The notes under the pieces: generated by a model
The model's input: the letters and a program-made list of their open reading frames with translations, nothing else
Told to the model about the DNA's origin: nothing
The model's database searches: none
Translations under genes and position numbers: made by a program
From: Veillonellaceae bacterium SB90
GTDB taxonomy: Bacteria > Bacillota > Negativicutes > Selenomonadales > Selenomonadaceae
DNA: 64,000 nucleotides
Reading direction: 5' to 3'
Assembly (NCBI GenBank): GCA_902364065.1
Contig: CABJCJ010000009.1
Span: forward strand, 26,692 to 90,691
In this document: piece by piece, positions 1 to 10,016 of the stretch
How the letters are laid out: every line of letters begins with the position of its first letter
Position numbering within the stretch: the first letter of the stretch is position 1

Positions 1-22
1 GCATTACGGAAGCATCCGTGTG

Positions 23-832
23 TTATTTTGTAATGTCCTTGCCGAACCACTTCTCCGAGATCTTGGCCGTCGTGCCATCGGCCTTCATCTCGTTCAGTAC
101 CTTCTGCACCTCATCGCGCAGTTTCTGGTTGTCCTTGGCAAAGGCGATGCCGAACTGGCTGACAGGACCGACAGCCACATCGACGGCTTCAATCGTGTCG
201 GGGTGCTTGCTCATGTAATAGCGGCCGACGATCTCATCGCCGATGACGGCATCAATGCGGCCATTCTCAAGATCCATGAACGCCGTGACGAAATCCGAAT
301 ACTTCTTGACACCCTTGACGTTCTTCTTGAAGAAGTCACTACCGTCGATGTACTCTTCGGCCGTGCTGGCACTCTGCGTGCCCACCATCTTGCCGGCGAG
401 GCTCTTTTCATCCGTGATGCCCGTCGTGCCCTTCTTCACGAAGATGATCTGGCGGTTGTCCATGTACGGATCCGAGAACAGCATGTTTTCCTTGCGCTTC
501 TCCGTGATGTCGAGACCGTTCCAGAGGACGTTGACGCGGCCGCTCTTGAGCTCCGCCTCCTTGCTCGACCAGTCGATGGCCTTGAACTCGACCTCGCGGC
601 CCAGGCGCTTCGAGGCTTCCTTTGCAAGATCGACGTCGAAGCCCGTAATCTCATTGTTCTCATCCTTGAAGCCCATAGGCGGGAAATTGTCGTCGAGACC
701 GACGACAATCTTGTCGCCGCCCGATGACGAGGAACTGCCGGCAGACTGATTGTTATTGCCGCAGCCTGCTGCAAACGCGGCCGTCATGACGGCGGCCAGT
801 CCCAGGGCCAGGATTTTCTTCCACTTCATCAT
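23..832 (-). CDS. Amino-acid ABC transporter substrate-binding lipoprotein
   Basis: Binds a polar amino acid at the cell surface for an ABC importer (SBP_bac_3 family). The 269-aa product has a lipoprotein signal with the lipobox Cys at about residue 24 (AAGC), then a low-complexity Ser/Asn linker and a mature domain with the family motif FSDPY. The start is an ATG pair behind GGGAGAG. Its permease and ATPase would lie beyond the left edge; only 22 bases follow the stop. The substrate cannot be read from the sequence; cystine- or glutamine-type binding is possible. Family call is firm, ligand unknown. Confidence 0.9.
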   Translation of the reverse strand: MMKWKKILALGLAAVMTAAFAAGCGNNNQSAGSSSSSGGDKIVVGLDDNFPPMGFKDENNEITGFDVDLAKEASKRLGREVEFKAIDWSSKEAELKSGRVNVLWNGLDITEKRKENMLFSDPYMDNRQIIFVKKGTTGITDEKSLAGKMVGTQSASTAEEYIDGSDFFKKNVKGVKKYSDFVTAFMDLENGRIDAVIGDEIVGRYYMSKHPDTIEAVDVAVGPVSQFGIAFAKDNQKLRDEVQKVLNEMKADGTTAKISEKWFGKDITK

Positions 833-924
833 ATTGCATCTCTCCCATTTATTTCTTTATCTCTCTAAAGGACTAATATGATGATATTATACGTTAGGTG
901 TGTAACATTGTCAAGTGCTTTTAC

Positions 925-2142
925 TCATTCGTAGCGCAATGCTTCGATCGGGTCGAGCCGGGCAGCCTTGCGCGCCGGGTAAATGCCAAAGAAGAGGCCG
1001 ATGCCCACGGCAAACGAGAACGACAGGACGATTGGCAGCAGCGTGATCGTCGTCTGGACCGCCCCGGTACTCGCGATAATGTACGAAGCGGCACACCCCA
1101 CGACAATGCCGATGAGGCCGCCGACGATGCCGAGCACCATCGATTCGATCATGAACTGCATCATGATGTTCTGGAAGGTCGCGCCGAGCGCCTTGCGAAT
1201 GCCGATCTCGCGCGTGCGCTCCGTAACCGACACCATCATGATGTTCATGATGCCGATGCCGCCGACGAGTAGCGAGATGCTCGCGATCGCGCCCAGGAGC
1301 ACCGTCATCATCGCCGTCGACTGATTGACCGAGGCGATGATGCTGGCCGTATTCTGCACGTGGAAATCGTCCTCCTTGCCGGCCGTGATGCGGTGGCGCT
1401 GGCGCAAGAGCGTCGTGATCTCATCCTGCACCTGCTCGATTTTCTGCGTGTCCGTCGCCTGCAGGCTGATGGACTGAACGTAGGTGATGCCCATCATGCG
1501 TTCCTGCGCCGTGGTCAACGGGATGTAAATGACATCATCCTGATCCTGGCCGAAGCCGGAGCTTCCCTTGGATTCCAGGATACCGATGACCTTGAACGGT
1601 TGGTTCTTGATGCGGATATTCTTGCCGACGGGATTCTCAGAGCCGAACAGATTCTCGGCGACCGTGGCACCGATGACAGCCACGCGGTTGCGCTTCGTCA
1701 TATCGGCCTTGCTGATGAACGAACCGTTGCTGACGGAAAGCGAGCGGATCTGCATGAGATCCGGCGTCACGCCCGTGACTGACGTATTCCAGTTCTGGTT
1801 GCCGTTGACCACCTGATACGAAGAACTGACCGTGGGCGATACATACTGGATATCCTTGATTTTCGCCTCAATGGCCTTGGCATCATCATACTTGAGCGTC
1901 TGCATCGAGCCGGCTGCACCGCGCGGACCGCCGCGGTTCGAGGAGCCCGGCATGATCGTGATGGTGTTGGCGCCGAGGCTCTCAAAATTCGAGGTGATGC
2001 CCGTGCGCACGCCCATGCCGACGGAGACAAGCGCGATGACGGCGGCGACACCGATGATGACGCCGAGCATCGTTAGGAGCGAGCGCATCTTGTTGGCCAA
2101 AAGCGCATGAATGGCCATGACGAAACATTCCTTAAACAACAT
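925..2142 (-). CDS. MacB/FtsX-type ABC transporter permease
   Basis: Inner-membrane permease of a tripartite efflux or lipoprotein-handling pump. The 405-aa product has one N-terminal membrane helix (residues about 15-40), a large periplasmic MacB-PCD domain, and three C-terminal helices ending in the family signature around [15 protein letters not shown] and a final DPIEALRYE. The ATG at 2142 overlaps the ATPase stop by 11 nt, showing translational coupling. Unlike E. coli MacB, ATPase and permease are separate proteins. It is the last gene of tolC-macA-ATPase-permease. The substrate (peptide, macrolide, siderophore or other) cannot be decided from sequence. Confidence 0.9.
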   Translation of the reverse strand: MLFKECFVMAIHALLANKMRSLLTMLGVIIGVAAVIALVSVGMGVRTGITSNFESLGANTITIMPGSSNRGGPRGAAGSMQTLKYDDAKAIEAKIKDIQYVSPTVSSSYQVVNGNQNWNTSVTGVTPDLMQIRSLSVSNGSFISKADMTKRNRVAVIGATVAENLFGSENPVGKNIRIKNQPFKVIGILESKGSSGFGQDQDDVIYIPLTTAQERMMGITYVQSISLQATDTQKIEQVQDEITTLLRQRHRITAGKEDDFHVQNTASIIASVNQSTAMMTVLLGAIASISLLVGGIGIMNIMMVSVTERTREIGIRKALGATFQNIMMQFMIESMVLGIVGGLIGIVVGCAASYIIASTGAVQTTITLLPIVLSFSFAVGIGLFFGIYPARKAARLDPIEALRYE

Positions 2143-2863
2143 CCATGACCACACCCTTTCCTTCATCGCGCGTAATCTGGCCGTCGCGCACAAGCAGCTG
2201 GCGGCTCGCACAGGCCGCAATCTCCGGCTCATGCGTGACGAGGATGATCGTGCGTCCCTTCTCATGCATATCCTCGAAGATCTCCATGATCTCCTTCGTG
2301 GATTTCGTGTCGAGGTTGCCGGTCGGCTCATCCGCCATGATGATGTGCGGGTCGTTGACGAGCGCCCGCGCGATGGCGACGCGCTGCCGCTGGCCGCCTG
2401 AGAGCTCATTGGGCAGGTGATCGGCGCGGTCCTTGAGACCAACGGCCGCGAGAAAGTGCATGGCGCGCTCCATGCGCTCCTTGTGCCCGACGCCCGCATA
2501 GATGAGCGGCAGGGCGACGTTCTCGAGCGCCGAGATGCGCGAGAGCAGATTGAAGTTCTGGAAGACGAAGCCGATTTTCTTGTTGCGGGTCTTCGCCAGC
2601 GCATCGTCGTCAAGGCCTGCGACTTCCTCGCCGTCGAGCTTGTAGGAGCCCTCGGTCGGCCGGTCGAGACACCCGAGGATGTTCATGAGCGTCGACTTGC
2701 CCGAGCCGGACGGCCCCATCAGCGCGGCGAACTCCCCCTGATAGATGTTCGTCGTGATGCCGTTGAGTGCCGCTAGTTCTTCGCCGCCAATATGATAGAT
2801 TTTCTTGATGCCGTGGAGCTGTATCGTCGCATACCGCTCCTCAGTCTTCTTTTCTTCTGCCAT
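2132..2863 (-). CDS. ABC transporter ATP-binding protein (LolD/MacB type)
   Basis: Cytoplasmic ATPase that powers the permease encoded next. The 243-aa protein has Walker A GPSGSGKS (about residues 50-57), signature LSGGQ (about 154-158), Walker B IIMADE and D-loop GNLD, with the length and motif spacing of the LolD/MacB subfamily. It starts 14 nt after the adaptor gene stop and overlaps the permease gene, so all three are one transcriptional unit with tolC. Family assignment is secure; transported compound unknown. Confidence 0.93.
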   Translation of the reverse strand: MAEEKKTEERYATIQLHGIKKIYHIGGEELAALNGITTNIYQGEFAALMGPSGSGKSTLMNILGCLDRPTEGSYKLDGEEVAGLDDDALAKTRNKKIGFVFQNFNLLSRISALENVALPLIYAGVGHKERMERAMHFLAAVGLKDRADHLPNELSGGQRQRVAIARALVNDPHIIMADEPTGNLDTKSTKEIMEIFEDMHEKGRTIILVTHEPEIAACASRQLLVRDGQITRDEGKGVVMDVV

Positions 2864-2877
2864 TTTTATCCCCCGCC

Positions 2878-4008
2878 TCAGAACATGGGGCCGCCGCGCC
2901 GGCTGCTGCCCGAGGAAGAAGAGGTCTTCTGAGCCGTGTACGTGCTGACGATGTCTTCCCCTTCCTCAAGCCCCGAGAGGATTTCCACGTACTCATCGCT
3001 GTAGATGCCCGTCGTGACATAGCGGTTCTCCTGCGAGCCGTCGGCATTGCGCACGATGACGTATGAGCCGTTGGCGTCCGTCTTGAGCGTCGAGATGGGA
3101 ACGGCCAGAACGTTGTCGCGGTTTGCCGTGTTGATCTCGACGCGCGCCGTCATGGCCGGCAGCAGCTGGCTGTCGGGGTCATCGACATCGAGCGTGACGT
3201 AGTAGTAAATGACGCTGGCCGAAGAAGAGGACGAGCTGCTCGACGAGCTCGAGCTGGAGCTCGTATCCCAGGAATTGCTCGTATCCGTCTGCGAAATCTT
3301 CGTGACGCGGGCCGTGAACGTCTTGTCGGTGTACGTATCGACCGTGAAGGTCGCGTCCTGGCCGACTTTGATGTTGCCGATATCCGTCTCATCGACCTTG
3401 GCCTTGATCTGTTTGCTCGAGAGGTCGGCGATGCGCATGATGACCGTCGGGTTATCCGAAGTCGCCACGGCCATCGTGCCGACCGTCTTGGGCTCGCCGA
3501 CGACCGTGCCGTCCATCGGCGCAAGGATGCTCGTCTCCGATGCATCCGATTCCGCCTGCGCGAGTTCGGAGACCGCTGTATCGTAATTCATCTGCGCATC
3601 CTCGAGCTGTTTCTGCGTATCGGCGCCGATGCTGTAGAGGTAATTGATGCGCTCGTATTCCGCCTGCGTGTTCGTGACCTTGTACTGCGCCTGGTCGCGC
3701 TTGGCTTCGTAATCCTTGGCATCGAGCGTCGCAACCGTCTGGCCGGCCTTGACCTTGTCGTTCTCCTTGACGAGCACACTCTTGAGGCGCGCCGTAATCT
3801 TGGAGCTGACTTCGACCGAATCGACCGGCTGGATCGTGCCCGTAGCCGAAACCGTCGACTTCATATCCATGCGGACGACCTTCGTCGTCTCGACCGCTGC
3901 GGCCTGCTTGGCCGCCTGCTGGTTCTCATAATACCGGTAGCCGCCGAATGCGCAGCCGGCAATCAATACGACCGCAATCGCTGCCTTGACTTTTCCATTG
4001 ATCTTCAT
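2878..4008 (-). CDS. MacA/HlyD-type periplasmic adaptor subunit
   Basis: Membrane-fusion protein linking the MacB-type permease to the TolC channel. The 376-aa product has an N-terminal membrane anchor (residues 8-24), a biotinyl-lipoyl half-motif around [14 protein letters not shown], an alpha-hairpin (about 95-160), a second lipoyl half ([11 protein letters not shown]) and a beta-barrel domain. A run of 14 consecutive serines at residues 250-263, encoded by mixed AGC/TCN codons, is inserted in the beta-barrel region; the C-terminus is also Ser/Gly/Arg rich. Its ATG shares ATGA with the tolC stop. Confidence 0.92.
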   Translation of the reverse strand: MKINGKVKAAIAVVLIAGCAFGGYRYYENQQAAKQAAAVETTKVVRMDMKSTVSATGTIQPVDSVEVSSKITARLKSVLVKENDKVKAGQTVATLDAKDYEAKRDQAQYKVTNTQAEYERINYLYSIGADTQKQLEDAQMNYDTAVSELAQAESDASETSILAPMDGTVVGEPKTVGTMAVATSDNPTVIMRIADLSSKQIKAKVDETDIGNIKVGQDATFTVDTYTDKTFTARVTKISQTDTSNSWDTSSSSSSSSSSSSSSASVIYYYVTLDVDDPDSQLLPAMTARVEINTANRDNVLAVPISTLKTDANGSYVIVRNADGSQENRYVTTGIYSDEYVEILSGLEEGEDIVSTYTAQKTSSSSGSSRRGGPMF

Positions 4009-5507
4009 TGCGAAACGTTCCCTTCTGCCAACTCACTCGCCACTTCCTCTGCACTGGCCGTGGAAGCAGCTGCCTTCACCTCGTTCTCTGCCTTTTTTGC
4101 GAGCCCCTTCGTATCTGTATCGGTCCTGGCGCCTTTCGGCTCCACGGGTTCCTGCAGGACAGACTGCGCAGCCGCTGCGGCAGGAGTGTCAACGGGTGCA
4201 TATTTATCCATCCGCGCTGCTGCGGCCTGCTCGCTGTCGTTGAGGCCGATGCCCATGGCATTCTCCACCGTCGCCTTGTAGCGCGCATAATCGTACTCCG
4301 CACTGATGTAATTGAGGCGTGCCGTCGACAAGGCTTCCTGCGCATCGATGATATCGAGCATGAGGCCTTCACCTGCGCGATACTTCTCCCGTGCGATGAA
4401 GTAATCTTCCTCGGCCTGCTTGACGGCATCGCCGGTGGAATTGAAGCGTTTCTCCGCTTCACGCATGTTGTAATACGCCTGACGGACCGAGAGATCGATA
4501 TCCTCCTTGTCCTTGTCGAGCGTCAGTTTTGCAATATCACGCTGGTTCTCAGCCGCCGTCACCTGCGCGCGCGTCACGCCGCTGTCGAAGATGTTCCAGC
4601 TCAGCGTCAGGCCGCCCGAAACACCGCGGCTGGAATCGCTGGACGGCTGGAAGCTGTTGTCGCCGCTGAGTCCGAGGTTGGCCTTGAGCGTTGGCAGATA
4701 GCCCGCTTTGGCAGCCTTGACGGCCTGATCCTGCTGATCGTATTTATACTGGTCGACGAGCAGATCCTTACGGTTGCGGTATGCGTAATCGATGCAGGAA
4801 TCCATATCGATGTCGAAACGGTCGTACGAGAAATCCGACGTGAGCGTCAGCGGCTCATTGCGGTCCATATTGATGTAATTGCGCAGCGAGGCCAGATCGA
4901 CCTCATAGGCATTCTGCGCCTTGATGAGATCCTGCTGGGCATTGCTGAGCTCGACCGATGAACGGATGACATCGATGCGGGCCTTCGAACCGGCCGCGTA
5001 AAGCTGACTGACATTCGTGTAGTGATCCTGATACTTGTCGACGGTTTCCTGGCGCACATCCACGGTCCGGCGGGCTTCCAGCGCATCGTAATACGCCTTG
5101 ATGACGTCGAGCTTGAGATTCTCGCGCTCGCGCTCCGTCGTGAGCTTCGACGCCTGCAGTCCAAGGTCGCTCTTCTTGATGTTGGCCTCATTGGCTCCGC
5201 CCGTGTAGAGCGGCAGGGAACCGCTCACGCCCAGACTGTTCGAGGAGCTCTGTTCCTGCCCATTCTTCTTGCTGCCAGAGAGCGAATCCGAAGCAGAAAC
5301 CGAAATTCCGTTCTGACCCTTGGCCTCGTCGAGTGCCGCCTGCGAGGCAATCTCATCCTTCTGCGTGATCCGCAGCCCTGTGTTCTGTGACAATGCCATA
5401 TCAATGGCATCCTGCAACGACAGATCGGCACACCAGCCATGCGGCGCGCCCAGGAACATCGCGCCCAGAAGCAGCGCGGCTGTCTTGCCATGACATCTTT
5501 CCTTCAT
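4005..5507 (-). CDS. TolC-family outer-membrane efflux channel
   Basis: Forms the outer-membrane/periplasmic tunnel of the pump encoded downstream. The 500-aa product has a signal peptide (about residues 1-26, ending WCA before DLSL) and two OEP repeats rich in long amphipathic helices (for example around ARIDVIRSSVELSNAQQ and RAGEGLMLDIIDAQEALS). A hydrophilic Ala/Glu/Thr-rich tail of about 60 residues is added at the C-terminus. I chose the ATG at 5507 because AGGAGG lies 10 nt upstream; an in-frame TTG at 5531 has no site. A TolC protein in a Firmicute-like genome indicates a diderm envelope. Confidence 0.92.
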   Translation of the reverse strand: MKERCHGKTAALLLGAMFLGAPHGWCADLSLQDAIDMALSQNTGLRITQKDEIASQAALDEAKGQNGISVSASDSLSGSKKNGQEQSSSNSLGVSGSLPLYTGGANEANIKKSDLGLQASKLTTERERENLKLDVIKAYYDALEARRTVDVRQETVDKYQDHYTNVSQLYAAGSKARIDVIRSSVELSNAQQDLIKAQNAYEVDLASLRNYINMDRNEPLTLTSDFSYDRFDIDMDSCIDYAYRNRKDLLVDQYKYDQQDQAVKAAKAGYLPTLKANLGLSGDNSFQPSSDSSRGVSGGLTLSWNIFDSGVTRAQVTAAENQRDIAKLTLDKDKEDIDLSVRQAYYNMREAEKRFNSTGDAVKQAEEDYFIAREKYRAGEGLMLDIIDAQEALSTARLNYISAEYDYARYKATVENAMGIGLNDSEQAAAARMDKYAPVDTPAAAAAQSVLQEPVEPKGARTDTDTKGLAKKAENEVKAAASTASAEEVASELAEGNVSQ

Positions 5508-5639
5508 GAAATCTTGTCCTCCTCGAACCAATCAAACTATGATATTCTCTCTTTTTTTCGGTATGATAATGAAATTATGTCAACTTCTTCCATCATACCA
5601 CATTTCCTGGTATTGCCATAGATTCATCATACGGGTATG

Positions 5640-5668
5640 ATAGGATAATAGCGTTATCATTATCCTAT
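5640..5668. promoter_or_regulatory. Inverted repeat between tolC and recQ, Fur-box-like
   Basis: A perfect 10-bp inverted repeat (ATAGGATAAT, 9-nt spacer, ATTATCCTAT) lies in the divergent tolC-recQ intergenic region. Read on the minus strand it contains GATAATGATAAC (5653-5664), the same 12-mer found in the promoter of the metal ATPase cluster at 28.17 kb, and it resembles the Fur consensus GATAATGATAATCATTATC with a small insertion. A partial copy (GATAATGA) lies at 5565-5572. An operator role is inferred. Confidence 0.5.
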
Positions 5669-5775
5669 GATTGTATTAGACATACATTAAAGGAATATCT
5701 AAACATATCGCACATGATTTTCATATTCATTTCTAATACATTTGTTCCCACGCTATCCAGACAGGAGGTATTGTG

Positions 5776-7572
5776 ATGAGCGATCCATACTTTGAGAAAG
5801 CCCGGGAACTCCTGCGCCATTATTACGGCTATCCATCGTTCCGCCCAGCGCAGGAGCCCGTCATACGCAGCCTGCTCCACGGCCGCGACACTGTGGCCGT
5901 CATGCCGACGGGCGCGGGGAAATCCATCTGTTTCCAGATTCCCGCACTGATTTTTCCCGGCCTGACGCTCGTGATTTCCCCATTGATTTCCTTGATGAAG
6001 GATCAGGTCGACGACCTTGTCGAGCAGGGCATTCCCGCCACCTTCCTCAACAGTTCCCTTTCCCCTTCCGAGGCCGATGAGCGCCTGCACGGCATGGAGC
6101 AGGGCCGTTACAAGCTCGTCTACATCGCACCGGAACGGCTGGATACGAGTTACTTCCAGCATATCGTCGAGCGGCAGCCCATCTCGATGGTCGCCGTCGA
6201 TGAAGCACACTGTCTCTCCCAGTGGGGCCACGATTTCCGGCCGAGCTACCGCCAGATTGCACCATTCATCGTGGCCCTGCCGCGCCGTCCGCTCGTCGCC
6301 GCCTTCACGGCAACGGCCACGCCGGAGGTCCGCGACGACATCATCGCCCTGCTGGGCCTCGTGCATCCCGATGTCCACGTCACGGGCTTTGACCGCCCCA
6401 ATCTCTACTTCGAAGTGCGCCGCGGAGAGGACAAGAAGCGCTTCGTCGAGCGCTACCTCCGGAAGCACCCGCATGAAGCCGGCATCATCTACGCGGCCAC
6501 ACGCAAGGAAGTGGATGCGCTCTACAGCCTGCTCGCGAGGAAGCACCTGGCGGTCGGACGCTATCATGCAGGCCTCAGCGATGCAGAACGCGAGAAAGCG
6601 CAGGACGACTTCCTCTACGACAACGTACAGGTCATCGTCGCGACGAATGCCTTCGGCATGGGCATCGACAAGAGCAACGTGCGCTTCGTCATCCACTACA
6701 ACATGCCGCGCAGCATCGAAGCCTATTATCAGGAAGCCGGACGCGCGGGCCGCGACGGCGAGCCCGGCACCTGCATCCTGCTCTTCTCCCCGCAGGATAC
6801 GATGACGCAGAAGTATCTCATCGACGTTTCGACGGAAGATGACGAGCGCAAGCGCTACAATCTCGGCCGCCTGCAGAAGATGGTCGATTACTGCCATACC
6901 CCCGAATGCCTGCGCCATTTCATCATTCACTACTTCGGCGAAACAGGCGGTGATGCGGCGTGCGGCAACTGCGGCAACTGCAGGGCCGGCCTGGAGAAAT
7001 GCGATGTGACCATCGATGCCCAGAAGGTCTTCTCCTGCGTCTACCGCATGCACGAACGCTTCGGCCTGACACTCGTCGCACAGGTGCTCAAGGGCTCCGC
7101 CAACAGCCGCGTGCGCGAGCTGCACCTCGACAAACTGTCCACTTACGGCCTCATGAAGGAGCGCAGCATCCCCGACATCAAGCTGCTCATCCAGCGCTTC
7201 ATCGCGACCGATTACCTTGGCCTAACGGAAAGCCGCTATCCTGTCGTCGTGCTGAAGCCGCCAGCCTACGATGTGTTGCGCGGCAGGGCACAAGTCTTTC
7301 AGGCCGTGCCGCATGAAGAAGAAGCCGCCGTATCCGAAGATACGGGTCTCTTTGAAGAATTGCGCGCGCTGCGCAAATCCATCGCCATGCGCGATCGCAT
7401 CCCGCCCTACCTTGTCTTCTCCGACGCCACGCTGCGCGACATGTGCGAGCGGCTGCCCCAGACGGCGGAGGAGATGCGCGAAGTCAGAGGCATCGGCGAG
7501 CACAAGCTCAAAAAATACGGCGATGATTTTCTCGCCTGCCTGCTGGCGTACACGAAGAAGCAGCATGCCTGA
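5776..7572 (+). CDS. recQ: ATP-dependent DNA helicase RecQ
   Basis: 3'-5' DNA helicase for recombination and fork repair. The 598-aa product shows Walker A MPTGAGKS, the DEAH box in VDEAHCLSQWGHDFR, motif VI around QEAGRAGRDG, the four-Cys zinc module (CGNCGNC), an RQC winged helix and a C-terminal HRDC domain (about the last 75 residues), so it is full length. AGGAGG at 5763-5768 favours the ATG at 5776 over the GTG one codon earlier. It is one of few plus-strand genes here and is transcribed alone. Confidence 0.96.
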   Translation: MSDPYFEKARELLRHYYGYPSFRPAQEPVIRSLLHGRDTVAVMPTGAGKSICFQIPALIFPGLTLVISPLISLMKDQVDDLVEQGIPATFLNSSLSPSEADERLHGMEQGRYKLVYIAPERLDTSYFQHIVERQPISMVAVDEAHCLSQWGHDFRPSYRQIAPFIVALPRRPLVAAFTATATPEVRDDIIALLGLVHPDVHVTGFDRPNLYFEVRRGEDKKRFVERYLRKHPHEAGIIYAATRKEVDALYSLLARKHLAVGRYHAGLSDAEREKAQDDFLYDNVQVIVATNAFGMGIDKSNVRFVIHYNMPRSIEAYYQEAGRAGRDGEPGTCILLFSPQDTMTQKYLIDVSTEDDERKRYNLGRLQKMVDYCHTPECLRHFIIHYFGETGGDAACGNCGNCRAGLEKCDVTIDAQKVFSCVYRMHERFGLTLVAQVLKGSANSRVRELHLDKLSTYGLMKERSIPDIKLLIQRFIATDYLGLTESRYPVVVLKPPAYDVLRGRAQVFQAVPHEEEAAVSEDTGLFEELRALRKSIAMRDRIPPYLVFSDATLRDMCERLPQTAEEMREVRGIGEHKLKKYGDDFLACLLAYTKKQHA

Positions 7573-7592
7573 CAGCCAACCCATAAAAACAG

Positions 7593-7640
7593 AAAACGGC
7601 GCTGCCGCGCGGATTCTCCGCACGGCAGCGCCGTTCTCTT
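7593..7640. terminator. Terminator between convergent recQ and ctpA
   Basis: Strong GC-rich hairpin: AACGGCGCTGCCG pairs with CGGCAGCGCCGTT across a 15-nt loop, flanked by an A-run on the left and T-rich sequence on the right. It sits between the convergent stops at 7572 and 7671 and could serve both genes. Confidence 0.8.
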
Positions 7641-7670
7641 ATCTGTACGCTTGTGCTGCGCCAGATCGCA

Positions 7671-8819
7671 TCACTGCATCTTCTCACGCAGGACCTCTTC
7701 GGCCTTTTCAAGCTGTACATCCGTCGTATCGCCCGACTGAAAGTCGATCGCGACATCCGGCTCGATGCCGATGCCGTCGATGCAGCGGCCGTTCGGCGTG
7801 TAATACTTGGCAATCGTGAGCTTCAAGGCGTCGTTGTGGAACATCGGCATGACGACCTGTACCGAGCCCTTGCCGTAAGACTTTGTGCCCACGATGGTCG
7901 CCGCCCCCGTATCCTGCAGGGCCCCTGCCAAGATCTCGGACGCACTGGCACTGTTGCCATCGATGAGGACCACGATCGGATACTTCTCTTTCTCAAGTTT
8001 CGACTCGTGGACTTCCTTCGAGCCGTCGCGCTCGACAACGGATACGATGGGCCCCTTCGGCACTACCATATTCGCGATGTTGACGCAGCTCGTCACGAGG
8101 CCGCCGGGATTCTCGCGCAGATCGATGATGAGCCCCTTCATGCCCTGCGCCTCGAGCTCATCGTAAGCCGCCTTGAATTCCTTGTCCGTGTTCTCGCTGA
8201 ACGAGGCGATGCGGATATAGCCCATGCCGTCCGCGAGCATCTTCCCCTTGGCCGTCTCGATCTTGATGGTCGCGCGCTCGATATCGTAATCGCTCTCGCT
8301 GCCATCGCGGCTGATGGTCAATGTGACATGCGTGCCAACCTCGCCGCGAATGTGCATGGCGACCTCTTCCGACTGCAGTTCTGACACCGGCGTGCCGTCA
8401 ACAGCCATGATCTCATCGCCGGCGGCAAGCCCCGCCTTCTCGCCCGGCGTATCGGGCAGAACCGAGATGATCGTGACCTTGTTGTCCTTGAAGCCCATGG
8501 TCACGCCGATGCCGCCGAATTCGCCCTCGGTGTGTTCCTTGAGCTGCTGGTACATATCGGCCTTCATGTAAATGGAGTGCGGATCCCCGAGCGACTGCAC
8601 CATGCCGGAAATCGCGCCGTCCATCAGCTGGGAATCATCGACCTCATTGACATAGCGCGCCTCGATGAAATGCTTGACGCCGAAGAAGCGCGCGAGGTCG
8701 CCAGCCTGCCGGACGTTTATGCCCAGGGCAAAACAGAGGCCGCCGATGGTCAGGCAGGCAGAGACGAGGGCCGTCACGACGATGCCGATGATGATTTTTT
8801 TCTTGCTCATGTAATACAT
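7671..8819 (-). CDS. Carboxy-terminal processing peptidase, S41 family
   Basis: Periplasmic serine protease that trims exported proteins from the C-terminus, probably including cell-wall enzymes. The 382-aa product has an N-terminal membrane anchor (about residues 8-30), a PDZ domain (around GGIGVTMGF to GDEIMAVDG) and the S41 Ser/Lys dyad in DGNSASASEI and GTKSYGKGS. Three in-frame ATGs lie close together; AAGGA is 9 nt before the one at 8819, while 8828 has almost no spacing. It follows the M23 peptidase gene by about 20 nt and ends the ftsEX operon. Confidence 0.9.
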   Translation of the reverse strand: MYYMSKKKIIIGIVVTALVSACLTIGGLCFALGINVRQAGDLARFFGVKHFIEARYVNEVDDSQLMDGAISGMVQSLGDPHSIYMKADMYQQLKEHTEGEFGGIGVTMGFKDNKVTIISVLPDTPGEKAGLAAGDEIMAVDGTPVSELQSEEVAMHIRGEVGTHVTLTISRDGSESDYDIERATIKIETAKGKMLADGMGYIRIASFSENTDKEFKAAYDELEAQGMKGLIIDLRENPGGLVTSCVNIANMVVPKGPIVSVVERDGSKEVHESKLEKEKYPIVVLIDGNSASASEILAGALQDTGAATIVGTKSYGKGSVQVVMPMFHNDALKLTIAKYYTPNGRCIDGIGIEPDVAIDFQSGDTTDVQLEKAEEVLREKMQ

Positions 8820-8840
8820 TTGATCCATTCCTTATCTTTC

Positions 8841-10016
8841 TCACAAATAGGAATACGGGCTGACGGGCTCGCCGTTCCGGCGCACCTCGAAATGACAGTG
8901 CGGTCCGGTGGAATTGCCTGTCGAGCCGCAGTAGGCAATGGTCTGTCCCTGGCTCACGGACTGCCCTTCGGAAACAGCCAGCGACTGATTGTGACCGTAG
9001 AGCGTCGTGATGCCGCCGCCATGATTGATGATGACGGCGTTGCCGTAGCCGGAAATCCAGCCCGCATACTCGACCGTACCGCTCTGCGCCGCATGGACGC
9101 TCTGGCCGTAATCACCGCCGATATCGACGCCGCTGTGGAAGCGCTGCGAGCCGGTGATCGGGTGAACCCGCCAGCCGAATTCCGACGTGACGGGCCCGGA
9201 AATGGGCCAGATCATCGCGCCGGACCCCGACGCCTGCACGCCGCCATCGCCGCGCTCACGGATCATCGCACCGACCTGGCGCGAGGCCGCCATGAGTTCC
9301 TCATACTGCTGATCGATGAGGGCCTTATCCGTCTTGAGGCGTTCGATGAGCGCCTGCTGACGGCCGACCTTTTCCTCCATGTCCAGCCGTGCCTTATGCG
9401 CCCGGCTTTCCTGTTCCGCCTGCGTCTCCCGGTCCTTTTCAAGCTCGGCCTGCGCCAGCTCCAGCTGATCCTTGACGGCGGCGACCTCGGTCACGAGGTT
9501 GTAATCGCGCCGGATGATACGCTTCAGAAGGTCCATGCGCGTCATCAGGTCGTTGAAATCCTTGGCCCCGAAGAGTACGTCGAGATACGAGATCTGACCG
9601 TGGATGTAAATATCGCGCACGCGTTTGCCGAGTGCCTGCCGCTTGTCGTCGTAATCCTTCTGCAGTCCCTGCAGCGTATCTTCATTCTCCTTCATGCGCA
9701 CTTCCGTCGCGTCGAGCTCAGCCTTGAGCGCCTGATGCTCCTTGACGGCCGCATCGGCCGCTTCATCGATGGCCCGCTTTTCCTCCGAAACGTTGTCGAT
9801 CTTCTGCTGCAATTCATTGCTCTGGCGCAGCTTGCCGGCAGCCTGATCCTCGTAGCTCTCGCCGTTATTGGTCAGCGCCGCCGCAGACAAGGCCGCCGGC
9901 TGCAGGAGGAGGCAGACTGCAAGGCAGACGCCTGTCCCTCGCTGCCGCCAGGCTTTCCATACATGCTGATGCACGTGACACACTCCCATCTTTCCTGTCC
10001 CTTTCCCGCCTGTCAT
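8841..10016 (-). CDS. EnvC/PcsB-like M23 murein peptidase with coiled coil
   Basis: Cell-wall hydrolase or amidase activator working with FtsEX at division. The 391-aa protein has a signal peptide, a long charged coiled coil (about residues 50-240) and a C-terminal LytM/M23 domain. The domain keeps apparent zinc ligands: HSGVD (HxxxD) and GPHCHFE (HxH). That differs from E. coli EnvC, whose LytM domain is degenerate, and suggests a true endopeptidase. It directly follows ftsX. The exact start is uncertain: ATG 10016 abuts the ftsX stop, and an ATG at 9989 behind AGGAAAG is possible. Confidence 0.87.
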   Translation of the reverse strand: MTGGKGTGKMGVCHVHQHVWKAWRQRGTGVCLAVCLLLQPAALSAAALTNNGESYEDQAAGKLRQSNELQQKIDNVSEEKRAIDEAADAAVKEHQALKAELDATEVRMKENEDTLQGLQKDYDDKRQALGKRVRDIYIHGQISYLDVLFGAKDFNDLMTRMDLLKRIIRRDYNLVTEVAAVKDQLELAQAELEKDRETQAEQESRAHKARLDMEEKVGRQQALIERLKTDKALIDQQYEELMAASRQVGAMIRERGDGGVQASGSGAMIWPISGPVTSEFGWRVHPITGSQRFHSGVDIGGDYGQSVHAAQSGTVEYAGWISGYGNAVIINHGGGITTLYGHNQSLAVSEGQSVSQGQTIAYCGSTGNSTGPHCHFEVRRNGEPVSPYSYL

